Part shown: positions 1-8,786 of the stretch, piece by piece | Numbering within the stretch: the first letter of the stretch is position 1 | Layout: every line of letters starts with the position of its first letter | Origin: an uncultured Roseobacter sp. | Lineage (GTDB): Bacteria > Pseudomonadota > Alphaproteobacteria > Rhodobacterales > Rhodobacteraceae | Assembly (NCBI RefSeq): GCF_947499265.1 | Contig: NZ_CANMNK010000012.1 | Location: forward strand, 1-64,000 | DNA: 64,000 nt | Reading direction: 5' to 3' | Notes under the pieces: generated by a model | Seen by the model: only the letters and a program-made list of their open reading frames with translations | Told to the model about the DNA's origin: nothing | Databases searched by the model: none | Made by a program: the position numbers and the translations under genes

Positions 1-26
1 CCTTATTAAAGAGCTTTATTCTTTTC

Positions 27-1079
27 ATGTTCGGTCTTTTTAGAACCTATCTGGCCCTCTGGGTGGTCGCCTCGCATATCATTGCTCTGCCCTTTGTCGG
101 CCATTACGCGGTGCATGGGTTTTTCATCCTGTCGGGTTACCTGATGGCACTGGTGATGAACGGCGTTTACGGCTATTCGCCGCAGGGCACGGCCACCTTT
201 GCACTGAACCGGATCCTGCGGCTCTTCCCCTCCTATTGGGTGGTGCTGATCCTGACCGTGGGGGTGGTGCTGATCCTCGGAGAAGAGGTCACAAGCACCT
301 ACCGCCCCGCGATCTTCCTGCCCACAACCGCGGCGGAATGGCTGCAGAACATCACCATGATCTTTGCCAGCTGGATCCCGCTGAGCGTCCAGCCCCGGCT
401 GGCCCCCGCCACATGGGCGCTGACGATCGAGCTGTTTTATTACGCGCTCATCGGTCTGGGGCTCTTTCGCTGGCGCCACCTGACCTGGGCCGTGTTCATC
501 CTCAGCCTGGGCTATCACATCACCACCATTGCGCTGGAGCTGCGCTATGGCACCCGATACGCCTTTATCGTGGCAGGGGCCTTGCCGTTTTCCATCGGTG
601 GGCTGATCTATCACTACCGGTTCTGGTTTGAGCAGCGCAGCCCGGACATTCGGCTGACCTATCTGCTGTTCATCCCGCTCTTTGCGCTGCTGCCCGCCAT
701 TGCCTCCTGGCTGCGCCAACAGGGGATCGATTACCCCGCCTCGGGCATGTTCTATGTGAATATGGCGCTGAATGCCGTGGCCGTGGGCTGGCTGGCCAAA
801 CCCAGCCAGCGGTTCGACAGCCCAGCGGACCGCTTCATCGGCGATTTCAGCTATCACATCTATATCGCCCATTGGACGGCGGCGTTGATTGCGGCGCATT
901 ATATTGTCGGCGTGGCCCGCCCCAACACCACGCTGGAGGGGGGCATTGTCTTTGTCCTGGCGGTTCTGATCTGCGCCGGGCTTAGCCTGGTGTTGCGCAG
1001 ATATGTCGATGCGCCGGTGGAACAGCTGCGCACGGCCGCCAAACGGCGGCGGGCGGCACCCGGTCTGGATCAGGCCTGA
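27..1079 (+). CDS. Acyltransferase 3 family membrane protein
   Basis: A 350-residue polytopic membrane protein that probably O-acylates (for example O-acetylates) a glycan on the inner membrane. The N-terminus carries the family arrangement of an Arg a few residues in (FRTYLALWVVASHI) with a His ten residues on, followed by HGFFILSGYLMAL. About ten hydrophobic helices span the rest. The length fits a stand-alone acyltransferase-3 domain without the SGNH domain seen in the partial gene at the other end of the window. It converges on the minus-strand operon that ends at 1093. The true substrate is not visible. The start is the first ATG and lies only 26 bases from the window edge, so the promoter is outside or barely inside. 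Confidence 0.85.
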   Translation: MFGLFRTYLALWVVASHIIALPFVGHYAVHGFFILSGYLMALVMNGVYGYSPQGTATFALNRILRLFPSYWVVLILTVGVVLILGEEVTSTYRPAIFLPTTAAEWLQNITMIFASWIPLSVQPRLAPATWALTIELFYYALIGLGLFRWRHLTWAVFILSLGYHITTIALELRYGTRYAFIVAGALPFSIGGLIYHYRFWFEQRSPDIRLTYLLFIPLFALLPAIASWLRQQGIDYPASGMFYVNMALNAVAVGWLAKPSQRFDSPADRFIGDFSYHIYIAHWTAALIAAHYIVGVARPNTTLEGGIVFVLAVLICAGLSLVLRRYVDAPVEQLRTAAKRRRAAPGLDQA

Positions 1080-1092
1080 AGCTGCAGGCGGC

Positions 1093-2256
1093 TTACGTCA
1101 GGATGCGTTTCACGATCCCGCCGAGCTGCAGGCCGAGGATATGGTGGGGCGACCACACAAAGCTCAGGCAGACAAAGGTCAGCAGCACCACAGGGTTGAC
1201 CGGTCGGACCATCCTGATGCGCCCCTGCAGCGCCAGCGCAAAGATCACCACCGTGAAGAGGGTGATGTAGATGCAGAGCCAGCGCCCCCAGTCGTGAGCC
1301 ACAAAAAACAGCGGCAGCACCGGCAGCAGGCAGGCCGCCAGCACGCCATAAAGCAGCCGCGCCCGGTCATGCAGCGACACCAGATAGACCAGCGGCGCCA
1401 CCACCAGCGTGGCCGCAACGGCAAAACTCAGCGCGGCACCGGGGGCGGTCAGGCGCCGGATCAGCTCGGCACGCGCATGGGCGCTATCATAGGTCAGCCA
1501 GCGGATGGAGCCGCTGCAGATGTTACTGCCCAGACCGCGCTCCAACAGCGGATCGCAGACAGCGGCCCGGTCGCTGATCTGCGCCTGGCTCATCGCATAG
1601 AGGAGGGCCGCCGCGGTGAGAGCGAAGAACACCGCCGCCGCCGCCCAGAGCACCCGCGAGCGCAGATCGGGGCGCAGGGTGATCACGAAAAGGGCGGCCA
1701 GAACCGGAGCCATAAAGGTGTTTACCTCATGCCCGATGCAGGCAATGGCAAAGAGCAGCAGGGAAAATGCCACCACCAGCCCCCGAAAGGCCTTTGGCAA
1801 CAGCGGGATCAGCAGCAGCACGCAGATGCTGGCCAGCCCGATCATTTCCTTGCGCAGGCTGCCCGTTGGGCTGGAGGCCCAGAACACGATAAAGAACCCC
1901 GGGGAGGTCAGCAGCAGCGCATAGGCCGGGATGCGCAGCCGCCAGAACGCCAGCAGCACCGGCAGCGTCATGACAATCATCAGGCTCAGCTGCAGGATCA
2001 CTGTCACCGTGAGCGGACCCAGCCCCGTCCAGTCCCCGATGTGGATGATCACGGAGCCCAGAGGCCCGCGCCTGACCGGTCCGTTGATCGAATTGATCAG
2101 CCAGTCGCCCTGGATGAACGGGTGCCCGCCCGCCAGATAGGCATTGTAGTGATACCAGAAGCCCATGAGCAGGCTGAGGGCGGCAATGGCGAAGGCCAGC
2201 AGCCAGATATATCTTTCCAACCGGCTCTCCCGGGGAAGGGCCATGCTGTCGCTCAT
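1093..2256 (-). CDS. Polytopic membrane protein, candidate GT-C type (arabinosyl?) transferase
   Basis: A 387-residue integral membrane protein with roughly ten hydrophobic segments. I do not recognise a named family. It is the last gene of the arabinose-lipid operon. The start is placed at the ATG whose ATGA overlaps the stop of the upstream reductase gene, giving MSDSMALPRE; a longer frame exists but would run well into that gene. By position it is a candidate for the membrane enzyme that uses polyprenyl-phosphoryl arabinose as donor, since GT-C transferases are polytopic and use lipid-linked sugars. That role is inference. An EpsG/Wzy-like polymerase is an alternative. Confidence 0.75.
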   Translation of the reverse strand: MSDSMALPRESRLERYIWLLAFAIAALSLLMGFWYHYNAYLAGGHPFIQGDWLINSINGPVRRGPLGSVIIHIGDWTGLGPLTVTVILQLSLMIVMTLPVLLAFWRLRIPAYALLLTSPGFFIVFWASSPTGSLRKEMIGLASICVLLLIPLLPKAFRGLVVAFSLLLFAIACIGHEVNTFMAPVLAALFVITLRPDLRSRVLWAAAAVFFALTAAALLYAMSQAQISDRAAVCDPLLERGLGSNICSGSIRWLTYDSAHARAELIRRLTAPGAALSFAVAATLVVAPLVYLVSLHDRARLLYGVLAACLLPVLPLFFVAHDWGRWLCIYITLFTVVIFALALQGRIRMVRPVNPVVLLTFVCLSFVWSPHHILGLQLGGIVKRILT

Positions 2257-2990
2257 ATCTTCATGCCTTTGAAGATCCGTTCCGGGATATTGCAGATGAT
2301 CGTCATGATCCCCCACCAGATCTTGCGCACATAGATGATGTTGCGGCCCTTGCGCAGGGCGGCCTCGATCGCATCCGCGACTTCCTCCGGTTCGGCGGTC
2401 AGTTTTTCGGGCAGCTCCAGGTCTTCGGTCATGCGGGTGGCGACAAAGCCCGGCAGCACGGTCAGCACATGCACGCCTTCGCCTGCCAGCCGGTTGCGCA
2501 GGCCCGACAGATAGGCGGTGAACCCCGCCTTGGCCGAGCCATAGATATAATTGGTCGCACGCCCACGCAGCCCCGCGACCGAACTGATGCCCACCAGCGC
2601 GCCCGAGCCGCGGGCAGCAAAGCGATTGGCCAGATGGCCAAAGATGCTGGCCGGGCCTTCGTAGTTGGAGCGCATGACGCGCACCGCCCGTTCCATATCG
2701 GCCTCGTTCTCGGACTGCTCGCCCATCAGGCCCACGGCGCAGACGGCGATGCGCGGCAGCTCCGGCAGCGCATCGATGAAGCCCGCGTGGCTTTCCAGCG
2801 CCAGCGCGTCAAACGCATGGGTCGTGACCTCGACGTTATGGCGCAGGGCCATATCGGTCCTGGTGGCCTCCAACCCTGCGGCATCGCGCGCGGCCAACTG
2901 GACCGGATGGCCCAGACCGGCAAAGCGATGCGCCACGGCAAGGCCAATGTCGGAGGTGGCCCCGAGGATCAGAACAGCGCCTTTGCTCAT
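2253..2990 (-). CDS. dprE2: DprE2-like short-chain dehydrogenase (decaprenylphosphoryl-keto-ribose reductase family)
   Basis: A 245-residue SDR enzyme. The nucleotide-binding motif LGATSDIG is at residues 9-16, the catalytic Ser near 136-137, and the YGSAK active site has Tyr150 and Lys154. The stretch YGSAKAGFTAYLSGL closely resembles the mycobacterial DprE2 active-site region as I recall it. In mycobacteria DprE2 uses NADH to reduce the 2-keto intermediate made by DprE1, completing epimerisation of polyprenyl-phosphoryl ribose to arabinose. It directly follows the DprE1-like gene, in the same order as the mycobacterial pair, and overlaps the next gene by ATGA. The family call is strong from the pair; the substrate is inferred. 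Confidence 0.85.
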   Translation of the reverse strand: MSKGAVLILGATSDIGLAVAHRFAGLGHPVQLAARDAAGLEATRTDMALRHNVEVTTHAFDALALESHAGFIDALPELPRIAVCAVGLMGEQSENEADMERAVRVMRSNYEGPASIFGHLANRFAARGSGALVGISSVAGLRGRATNYIYGSAKAGFTAYLSGLRNRLAGEGVHVLTVLPGFVATRMTEDLELPEKLTAEPEEVADAIEAALRKGRNIIYVRKIWWGIMTIICNIPERIFKGMKI

Positions 2991-4309
2991 AGGGATAGCC
3001 TTTCAGATTGTTTGGAGTGAAACCGCGCGGGCAGCCCGCCTGCGGCGCGCATCGCTTCGAAATCGGAAACCCGAGTGTCGGAGCTGCGCAGGGTCTGCGC
3101 ACTCATGCGGCTGTCCTTGGCGAGGTAAAACCGCCCCTGATGCGCCAGCGTGATCGCATCAAGCCGCTCCATCAGCTGCAGCGTGGTGCGGTTGACCGGG
3201 AAATCCAGCGCCAGCGTATAGCCCGCCATCGGGAAGGAAAAACGGCTCTCCTGCGCCCCGAACCGTTTCAGCACGGCCAGAAACGACCCGGCGCCGGCGG
3301 CGGATGTCGCCTCCAGCAGCGCCTTGAGACCCTCCGCGGATGTCTCCAGCGGCAGCGCGCATTGAAACTGCATGAAGCCGCGGCGGCCATAGATCCGGTT
3401 CCAGCCCAGGATCGCATCGAGCGGGTAGAAATAACTGTCCCAATCCACCAGCGTGGTGCCCGCCTTGCGCGTGCCGTTCCAGTAATAGAGCCTGTTAAAG
3501 GCCCGCACGGTGAACCGGTTGAGCGCGAGGCCCGGTGCGTCAAAGGGGATGGTGCGTTTGGATTTTACAGGCACCTCGAAGGGGCGCTTCTTGCGGCTCT
3601 TTTTCAGATCATCGCCCGCCGCATGTTCACCCAGCATCAAGAGCGAGCGGCCCAGCTGATCGCCCTTGCTCAGACAGTCAATCCAGGCGACGGAATAGGT
3701 GGCCTCATCTGCGGCCTCAAAAGCCTCGATCGCCGCCTCGAGATTGGGCAGCGCTCGGGTGGTCTGGCGAATCCAGGCGCTTTCCACCGGGCGCAGCCGG
3801 ATCGCGGCGCGCAGGATCACACCCGTCAGCCCCATGCCGCCGAGGGTCCATTCAAAAAGCTCTTTGTTGCGGCGCGGGGAGCAGCGTTTGATCACGCCGT
3901 CCGGGCCCATCAGCTCGATCCAGTCGACAAAGCTGCCGAAACTGCCGTCCTTGTGGTGGTTCTTGCCGTGCACATCGGCCGCAATCATGCCCCCCAGGGT
4001 CACGAATTTGGTGCCCGGCGTGACGGGGGGAAACCAGCCGCGCGACAGAAAGGCGGTGATGACATCGCCCAGCAGCACACCCGCCTCGGCCACCAGCACG
4101 CCTGTTGCGTCATCGAACGAGATCATATGGCTGAAGTGGCGCATCTGCACCGTGCGTCCCTGGGCCACGGCGCTGTCGCCATAGGCCCGCCCGTTGCCGC
4201 GGGCGATCACCGGCCCGTCGGCGAGTTCCGCCTGCAGGGCCTCCGGCGTGCGTGGCCTGCAAAGTGCCGTGGTATGCACAGGGTAGCGCCCCCAGCCCGA
4301 CAGCTTCAT
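2987..4309 (-). CDS. dprE1: DprE1-like FAD-dependent oxidoreductase
   Basis: A 440-residue vanillyl-alcohol-oxidase-fold flavoprotein. FAD-binding elements are RGNGRAYGDSA (37-47) and PGT...HGKNHHKDGSFG (about 98-126), both diagnostic of the DprE1 group. The C-terminal half contains FYLAKDSR with the conserved catalytic Lys near 398. DprE1 oxidises the C2 hydroxyl of polyprenyl-phosphoryl-beta-D-ribose, the first half of its conversion to the arabinose donor. The start at 4309 gives an ATGA overlap with the GtrA gene; a 610-residue open frame extends further upstream but is only a read-through shadow of gtrA. The position of the benzothiazinone-reactive Cys of M. tuberculosis appears to be Ala (near 367). 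Confidence 0.9.
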   Translation of the reverse strand: MKLSGWGRYPVHTTALCRPRTPEALQAELADGPVIARGNGRAYGDSAVAQGRTVQMRHFSHMISFDDATGVLVAEAGVLLGDVITAFLSRGWFPPVTPGTKFVTLGGMIAADVHGKNHHKDGSFGSFVDWIELMGPDGVIKRCSPRRNKELFEWTLGGMGLTGVILRAAIRLRPVESAWIRQTTRALPNLEAAIEAFEAADEATYSVAWIDCLSKGDQLGRSLLMLGEHAAGDDLKKSRKKRPFEVPVKSKRTIPFDAPGLALNRFTVRAFNRLYYWNGTRKAGTTLVDWDSYFYPLDAILGWNRIYGRRGFMQFQCALPLETSAEGLKALLEATSAAGAGSFLAVLKRFGAQESRFSFPMAGYTLALDFPVNRTTLQLMERLDAITLAHQGRFYLAKDSRMSAQTLRSSDTRVSDFEAMRAAGGLPARFHSKQSERLSL

Positions 4310-4728
4310 GCGGCGGTCCCCAGATGCGTATCGGTGAAGACAAAGCGGCGGTCGAGCTTGTATTTGACGATATAGCCCACCGCGAGCCCCAGCACCGCGC
4401 CGGTCTCGCGCATGAGGTCTGTTTCCCAGATCAGCCAGAAGGCGGTTTCGGTGCCCCAGAAGATCGCGGTCGTGATCACGCCCATGACGGTATAGAGGGT
4501 GAATTTCTGACCATGCGCCTTCAGCCCGGTGGAGGTGTCGGCAAAGATCCAGCGCTTGTCGAGCGCGTATTTGATCACCAGCCCCACCAGCGTTCCGGCA
4601 AAAACGGCGAGCGCAAAGCCAAGGGCGGAGGCATCCCAGGCCAGCACCACGCGCTGCACGCCCAAATTGGCAATGGTGGCGATGACCGCAAAGGCGGCAT
4701 AGCGCAGAACCAGCGTTTGCAGGCTCAC
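4306..4728 (-). CDS. GtrA family small membrane protein
   Basis: A 140-residue protein with four hydrophobic helices and typical GtrA-like sequence (ANLGVQRVVLAW, GLVIKYALDKRWIF, YIVKYKLDRRFVF). GtrA proteins are thought to move or present polyprenyl-phosphate-linked sugars across the membrane. In mycobacteria a GtrA protein (Rv3789) is encoded immediately before dprE1, the same arrangement as here. The start is put at a GTG forming a GTGA overlap with the upstream UbiA gene, matching the four-base overlaps of the neighbours. An ATG eight codons earlier (4752) is the alternative. The function as arabinose-lipid flippase or accessory is inferred from context. Confidence 0.85.
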   Translation of the reverse strand: MSLQTLVLRYAAFAVIATIANLGVQRVVLAWDASALGFALAVFAGTLVGLVIKYALDKRWIFADTSTGLKAHGQKFTLYTVMGVITTAIFWGTETAFWLIWETDLMRETGAVLGLAVGYIVKYKLDRRFVFTDTHLGTAA

Positions 4729-6176
4729 AGCAGGGCCCCGCCGATGGCGCACCCGGCCATGACGACCACGCAGACCTGGCTGATCCGGTCCTTGGCGGCA
4801 AAGACCACCGGGTCGTCATGCATATAGCCGCGGTGGGTCAGCATCACCATCCGCGACAGCCAGTAGAGCAGGATGCAGCAGATGCCGCTGAGGGCAATCG
4901 GGCTGGAATAGAGCTGCATCACGTCCGGCGACTGCACGTAAAGCGCCATCACCAGCACCGAGACATAGCCCGAGGCGATGCCCATCATCGACACCATCGG
5001 CAGATCATCGACATGATAGCCGCGCCCCGAGGCGCTCAGCTTGCCGCTGGCGGCACTGTCCACCAGCTCCGCCTGCCGCTTGACCGTGGCCAGCGAGAAG
5101 AAAAAGAAGATCGAAAAGGCCAGCAGCCACATCGACAGCTGAATACCAGTGGCCGCCCCCCCGGCGATGATGCGCAGGGTATAAAGCCCTGCCAGCGTGC
5201 AGATGTCGATGATCACCCGGCGCTTGAGCGTCAGCGAATAGGCGGTGGTGGTGATGTAATAGACCACCATGATCCCCAGGAACGTGGGGTTGAGAAAGAG
5301 CGACAGCACCGCGCCCAGCGTGATCAGCGCGGCGAACATCAGCCCGCCATGGGCAATCGGGATGGTCCCGGCGGCAAAGGGGCGCAGGCATTTGCGCGGA
5401 TGCGCCCGGTCGGCCTTGAGATCGAGCAGGTCGTTCAGCACATAGACGCTGGAGGCCACAACAGAGAAGATGATGAAGGCCAGGATGCTTTGTAAAAAGG
5501 TTATCGCGCCCAGTTGATGACCCGCCAGCATCGGCAGAAACACCAGCACGTTCTTGAGCCATTGATGCGGGCGCAGCGCCTTGATGTAGGGTTTGGCCGA
5601 GGCGGTGACCGTGCTGAGATGCTCCACCTCGCCGTCCATCGCATCGACCTGTTTTTGCAAAGCGGGCGGCGCGTTGACGGTGATCGCCCGCGCAGCCCCT
5701 TTCCAGACCGGCAGGTCGGCATCCGTGTCGCCCATATAGGCATAGCCGCGCGGCCCGAAGGTCTCTGTGAGGAAGGCGGCCTTGTTCGGCCCTTTGAGAT
5801 TATGCGCCGCATCCGAGCCATGCACCGCGTCGAAAATATCCAGATGCGCCGCGATACGGTCCGCCAGATCCTGATTGCTGGCGGTGACCAGCGCGGCCTT
5901 GCCCCCCTTGTCGCGCCAGGCGCGGACATAGTCGATGACGCCCGTGTCATAGGGCAGGGTGGTCACATCGATATCGGCGGCCTCAGCCAGATGGCTTTTC
6001 AGCGCCGCGCGCCCCTCAGAGAGGTTTTTGACGGCGGCAAAGGGCGTGCGCCAGTCGCGGCTAAAGGCCGACCAGAAGCTTTCATGCAGCATATCAGAGC
6101 GCAGCAATGTGCCATCCAGATCGACCGCAAGCATCGGGTGATGTTCCACTGTGTCCTGTAACATGACCTTCAACAT
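4725..6176 (-). CDS. HAD phosphatase-UbiA prenyltransferase fusion (polyprenyl-phosphate phosphoribosyltransferase type)
   Basis: A 483-residue two-domain protein. The N-terminal 190 residues form a HAD hydrolase with the nucleophile motif DLDGTL (Asp19/Asp21) and the metal motif MGDTDADLP (about 148-156). The rest is a UbiA-superfamily membrane prenyltransferase with NDLLDLKADRAHPRK around 248-262 and about eight helices. The RPHQW...LVFLP and RPFAAG elements fit the group of mycobacterial Rv3806c, which joins phosphoribosyl pyrophosphate to polyprenyl phosphate. The attached HAD domain could remove the 5-phosphate, done by a separate enzyme in mycobacteria. Such fusions occur in Azorhizobium NoeC-like arabinosylation loci. 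In-frame ATGs at 6164 and 6134 are alternative starts; no strong ribosome site decides between them. Confidence 0.85.
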   Translation of the reverse strand: MLKVMLQDTVEHHPMLAVDLDGTLLRSDMLHESFWSAFSRDWRTPFAAVKNLSEGRAALKSHLAEAADIDVTTLPYDTGVIDYVRAWRDKGGKAALVTASNQDLADRIAAHLDIFDAVHGSDAAHNLKGPNKAAFLTETFGPRGYAYMGDTDADLPVWKGAARAITVNAPPALQKQVDAMDGEVEHLSTVTASAKPYIKALRPHQWLKNVLVFLPMLAGHQLGAITFLQSILAFIIFSVVASSVYVLNDLLDLKADRAHPRKCLRPFAAGTIPIAHGGLMFAALITLGAVLSLFLNPTFLGIMVVYYITTTAYSLTLKRRVIIDICTLAGLYTLRIIAGGAATGIQLSMWLLAFSIFFFFSLATVKRQAELVDSAASGKLSASGRGYHVDDLPMVSMMGIASGYVSVLVMALYVQSPDVMQLYSSPIALSGICCILLYWLSRMVMLTHRGYMHDDPVVFAAKDRISQVCVVVMAGCAIGGALL

Positions 6177-6264
6177 TCAAATAACGCCGCACTACGCAGC
6201 GGCAGGGGGGAGATACAACGCTTTACCGGGTCTTTCAAAATTATTGTGGCAGTCGCGTGACGAT

Positions 6265-6281
6265 CCGCCGATCGTCGGCGG
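6265..6281. other. Short GC-rich hairpin inside the arabinose operon
   Basis: A 7-bp perfect inverted repeat (CCGCCGA, 3-base loop TCG, TCGGCGG) lies in the 116-base gap between the UPF0104 gene and the UbiA fusion. It lacks a T tract, so it is not a classical terminator. It may be an attenuator or RNA processing site that sets different expression for the two halves of the operon. This is weak evidence. Confidence 0.35.
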
Positions 6282-6292
6282 GATTTGCTGCT

Positions 6293-7213
6293 TCACGCAG
6301 CGGTTGGGCGTAAAAGCACTTGTCCTGAGACGTAACAGAAGAAATCACCGCTCACGGTGACGATGCGGAAAATCAGGACAGACAGCAGCAGGGTGCTGTC
6401 CGGCGCCACCCCTTCCAGCAGCAACAGGATCGTCGCCTCGCGCGTGCCGATGCCGCCGGGTGAGCCCGGGGTGAGATAGCCCACCAGCCAGGCGATGATG
6501 GTGGCGGGGATCACCGCAAAGGAGGGGTTGGGGATCATGAAATAGAGGATTGCCCAGAGATTGAGCCCGAGAATACCCATGAAGAGGCAGGCAATCAGCA
6601 CCACCAGGCAGAGCCGGCGCCCGTGGGAGATCCAGGGCAGGTGCGCGGGGATCACGAAAACGGCAAGCCCCGCCAGAACGCCCGCGCCCAGCACGAAGGG
6701 GGCGGCAAAATTGGCCAGCGGCGCAAACCAGATCGCCGGATCCAGCGGCATCAGGGTAACAAAGAGCGAGGCGGTCAGCACGGCGGCCAGCGGCATGGAC
6801 AAAAGCTCCATCAGCGTGGCCAGCCCCAGCGCCTTATCGCTCAGCCCCTTGCCGCGCAGCACCAGATAGCGCCCGATCAGATGGGCGACATTGCCGGGGA
6901 TATATTTGGCGATTTGCGTGCTGGTGTAGGAAAAGAGCCCCAGCCGCACCGGCATGGCCCCACCGCTGAGCTTGTCGAGGATGATCTGCCAGTTGCCCGC
7001 CAGCATATAGAGCGAGGCGCCATAGAGCATCGACTGCACCAGGGTTCGCGTCAGATCGAGCGCGGTGGGCTGCCACTGGCTCAGCGCGGGCCATTGCCGG
7101 CGCACCTCCCAGGCGATGAAGGCCAGGGCGGCCAGCGTCAGCGCCCGCCCGATCCATTTCACAACCCCGCTGCTGCGGGATTTTGCCGTCTCTGAGGTTT
7201 GCATCAGCGGCAT
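6293..7213 (-). CDS. UPF0104/lysylphosphatidylglycerol synthase-type membrane protein
   Basis: About 306 residues with eight hydrophobic helices and the hallmark late segment YLTPGSPGGIGTREA, typical of the UPF0104 (LPG_synthase_TM, AglD2-like) family. Several members sit in polysaccharide loci; their biochemical roles are mostly unproven, with proposals of flippase-like or glycosyl-transfer activity. The start at 7213 (MPLMQTSE) is preferred because the longer frame would overlap the upstream gene's coding end; an ATG at 7204 has a GGGG nine bases upstream and is equally possible. It is the third gene of the minus-strand operon, downstream of a GT2 and a polytopic protein. Confidence 0.8.
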   Translation of the reverse strand: MPLMQTSETAKSRSSGVVKWIGRALTLAALAFIAWEVRRQWPALSQWQPTALDLTRTLVQSMLYGASLYMLAGNWQIILDKLSGGAMPVRLGLFSYTSTQIAKYIPGNVAHLIGRYLVLRGKGLSDKALGLATLMELLSMPLAAVLTASLFVTLMPLDPAIWFAPLANFAAPFVLGAGVLAGLAVFVIPAHLPWISHGRRLCLVVLIACLFMGILGLNLWAILYFMIPNPSFAVIPATIIAWLVGYLTPGSPGGIGTREATILLLLEGVAPDSTLLLSVLIFRIVTVSGDFFCYVSGQVLLRPTAA

Positions 7214-7238
7214 CCCCACGAGGATGCCCAGGTGCCGG

Positions 7239-8786
7239 TCACAGCGCACATATCGTAGCAAGCCGCTCTGAAGGCAGGCCCTTCTCGGCAACGCGCTCGG
7301 CGCATTCCTCATAGGTCCAGACCTGCCCGAAGGTTCGCTGATATCCGTTATTATAGGTGCGCGCGGAAATCAGGCTTATGTAGAGCCCAAAGACCAATGC
7401 GGCGCATCCGAGCAGGAAAAACTTTCTGGGGGTGCTCTTGTCCATCAGGCTGCGACAGGCCGCCGGCAGCGAAAAGATCGCCAGCGCCATCAGAAAGGGC
7501 CACATGTCAAAGGAATATCGCAGGCTGATCGTGCCGTAGCTAAGCGTCACCACCGCCGGGACGGCTGTGGTCCCCAGGAGCGCCACGCCCCCCGGTGTGA
7601 AAATGCCTGTGCGCCTGAAACCCAAAAGCACCAGCGCAAACCAGCCGGTCCAGAGGTAGAAGGCGCCTGCTGTCGGCATGTAGATCCGGATGAAGCCGAG
7701 CATGGGTGTGGTGACCTTGCGGTAGGCAATCAGGGCCTTGCGGTAGGGCGCCTTGCTTTTCAGCACCCGCCGTGGCGGAGCAAAGGTATACATCGCCAGA
7801 TTGGGCAGGATGCGTTTGGCGTTGAACCGCCCGTGTTCGATGAAGGCGCTGGCCCGCGGGCTGTCACGCTCCTCAAAGCCCCAAAAAACCGGGCCATATT
7901 GCACCCCGGTGTCCTCATAGGTGCCATGCACCTTGCCAGCGCTGCCGAACTTGACACTGTTGAGCACCATGAAGCCGGCCAGCGAGCCCACCATGATGGT
8001 GCCGGACACCGCGATGGGAATCAGCATCTTCATCCGGTCCCGCCCGATAAGCGCCACAAGGCAGAGAAATCCCGTCCCCAGCAGCAAGCCCAGAGCGAGG
8101 TTGGGCCGTGCATGTACGGTCATCGCCGCACAGATCCCCATCGGAATCAGGATTTTGGACAGCGGGGCATCGAAGAAGTGATAGCGCACCATGCAAAAGA
8201 CGCAGATCGCCGCCATCGCATAGCTCAGCGCGATGGGCTCATGATAGAAGGGGACCGCCACCACCATCAACAGCGTGGGCGCGGTGACCCAGACCATGAA
8301 CGAGAGCACCCCGAACCAGACCATCCGATTGAACGATTCCTCGGGCCAGTAGCGGGCCGCGACCTGATGAAAGGACAGATGATAGAAGACCGCGCCCAGC
8401 GTGCACCAGAACCAGATCGACGCCCCCGAGATCGCCGGGTTGTTGAGATCCATGAAAGGCGCCACGATCAGCCGGGTCAGGATCGGGGCGATCCCGTGAT
8501 AGGAAACCGCCGTGCCGTCGGGCGCATAATGGCCTTCGTAGCCGATGATCCGTACCGGCATCTCCAACGTGCCGTTCAGAATACCGATCGCCTGGTAATT
8601 ATAGATGTCCATGCCCCAATAGGGCGTGTCTTTCCACGGCATCATAATGTCGAGCGCGAGGAGCAGATAGACGAGGGTGCTCACAACGGCGATCATCACA
8701 GCCACCAGGGTTGTTGGGGACACCCTTTCGGAGGGCAGTATATTACTTTCTTCCAGCACTGGCGGTCTTCTTCTGCGGCGCTTCAA
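7239..8786 (-). CDS. Large polytopic membrane protein, possible GT-C glycosyltransferase
   Basis: A 515-residue protein with a basic N-terminus (KRRRRRPP), a first helix near residue 30, then a conserved-looking loop rich in acidic and aromatic residues (YWGMDIYNYQAIGIL, around 76-92) and about ten more helices. GT-C enzymes carry an acidic motif in the first periplasmic loop, which this could be (GMDIYNY). No family was recognised with certainty. The predicted start overlaps the end of the GT2 gene by 44 bases, implying translational coupling. A later start would remove the basic tail. The role as transferase acting on the GT2 product is inference from operon order. Confidence 0.75.
   Translation of the reverse strand: MKRRRRRPPVLEESNILPSERVSPTTLVAVMIAVVSTLVYLLLALDIMMPWKDTPYWGMDIYNYQAIGILNGTLEMPVRIIGYEGHYAPDGTAVSYHGIAPILTRLIVAPFMDLNNPAISGASIWFWCTLGAVFYHLSFHQVAARYWPEESFNRMVWFGVLSFMVWVTAPTLLMVVAVPFYHEPIALSYAMAAICVFCMVRYHFFDAPLSKILIPMGICAAMTVHARPNLALGLLLGTGFLCLVALIGRDRMKMLIPIAVSGTIMVGSLAGFMVLNSVKFGSAGKVHGTYEDTGVQYGPVFWGFEERDSPRASAFIEHGRFNAKRILPNLAMYTFAPPRRVLKSKAPYRKALIAYRKVTTPMLGFIRIYMPTAGAFYLWTGWFALVLLGFRRTGIFTPGGVALLGTTAVPAVVTLSYGTISLRYSFDMWPFLMALAIFSLPAACRSLMDKSTPRKFFLLGCAALVFGLYISLISARTYNNGYQRTFGQVWTYEECAERVAEKGLPSERLATICAL

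Noticed and set aside
1003-2334. 443-residue plus-strand frame
   Set aside because: Low-complexity Gln/His/Arg-rich translation antisense to the membrane protein gene.
2987-4819. 610-residue frame over dprE1 and gtrA
   Set aside because: The first part is an out-of-frame reading of gtrA; the real start is the ATGA overlap at 4309.
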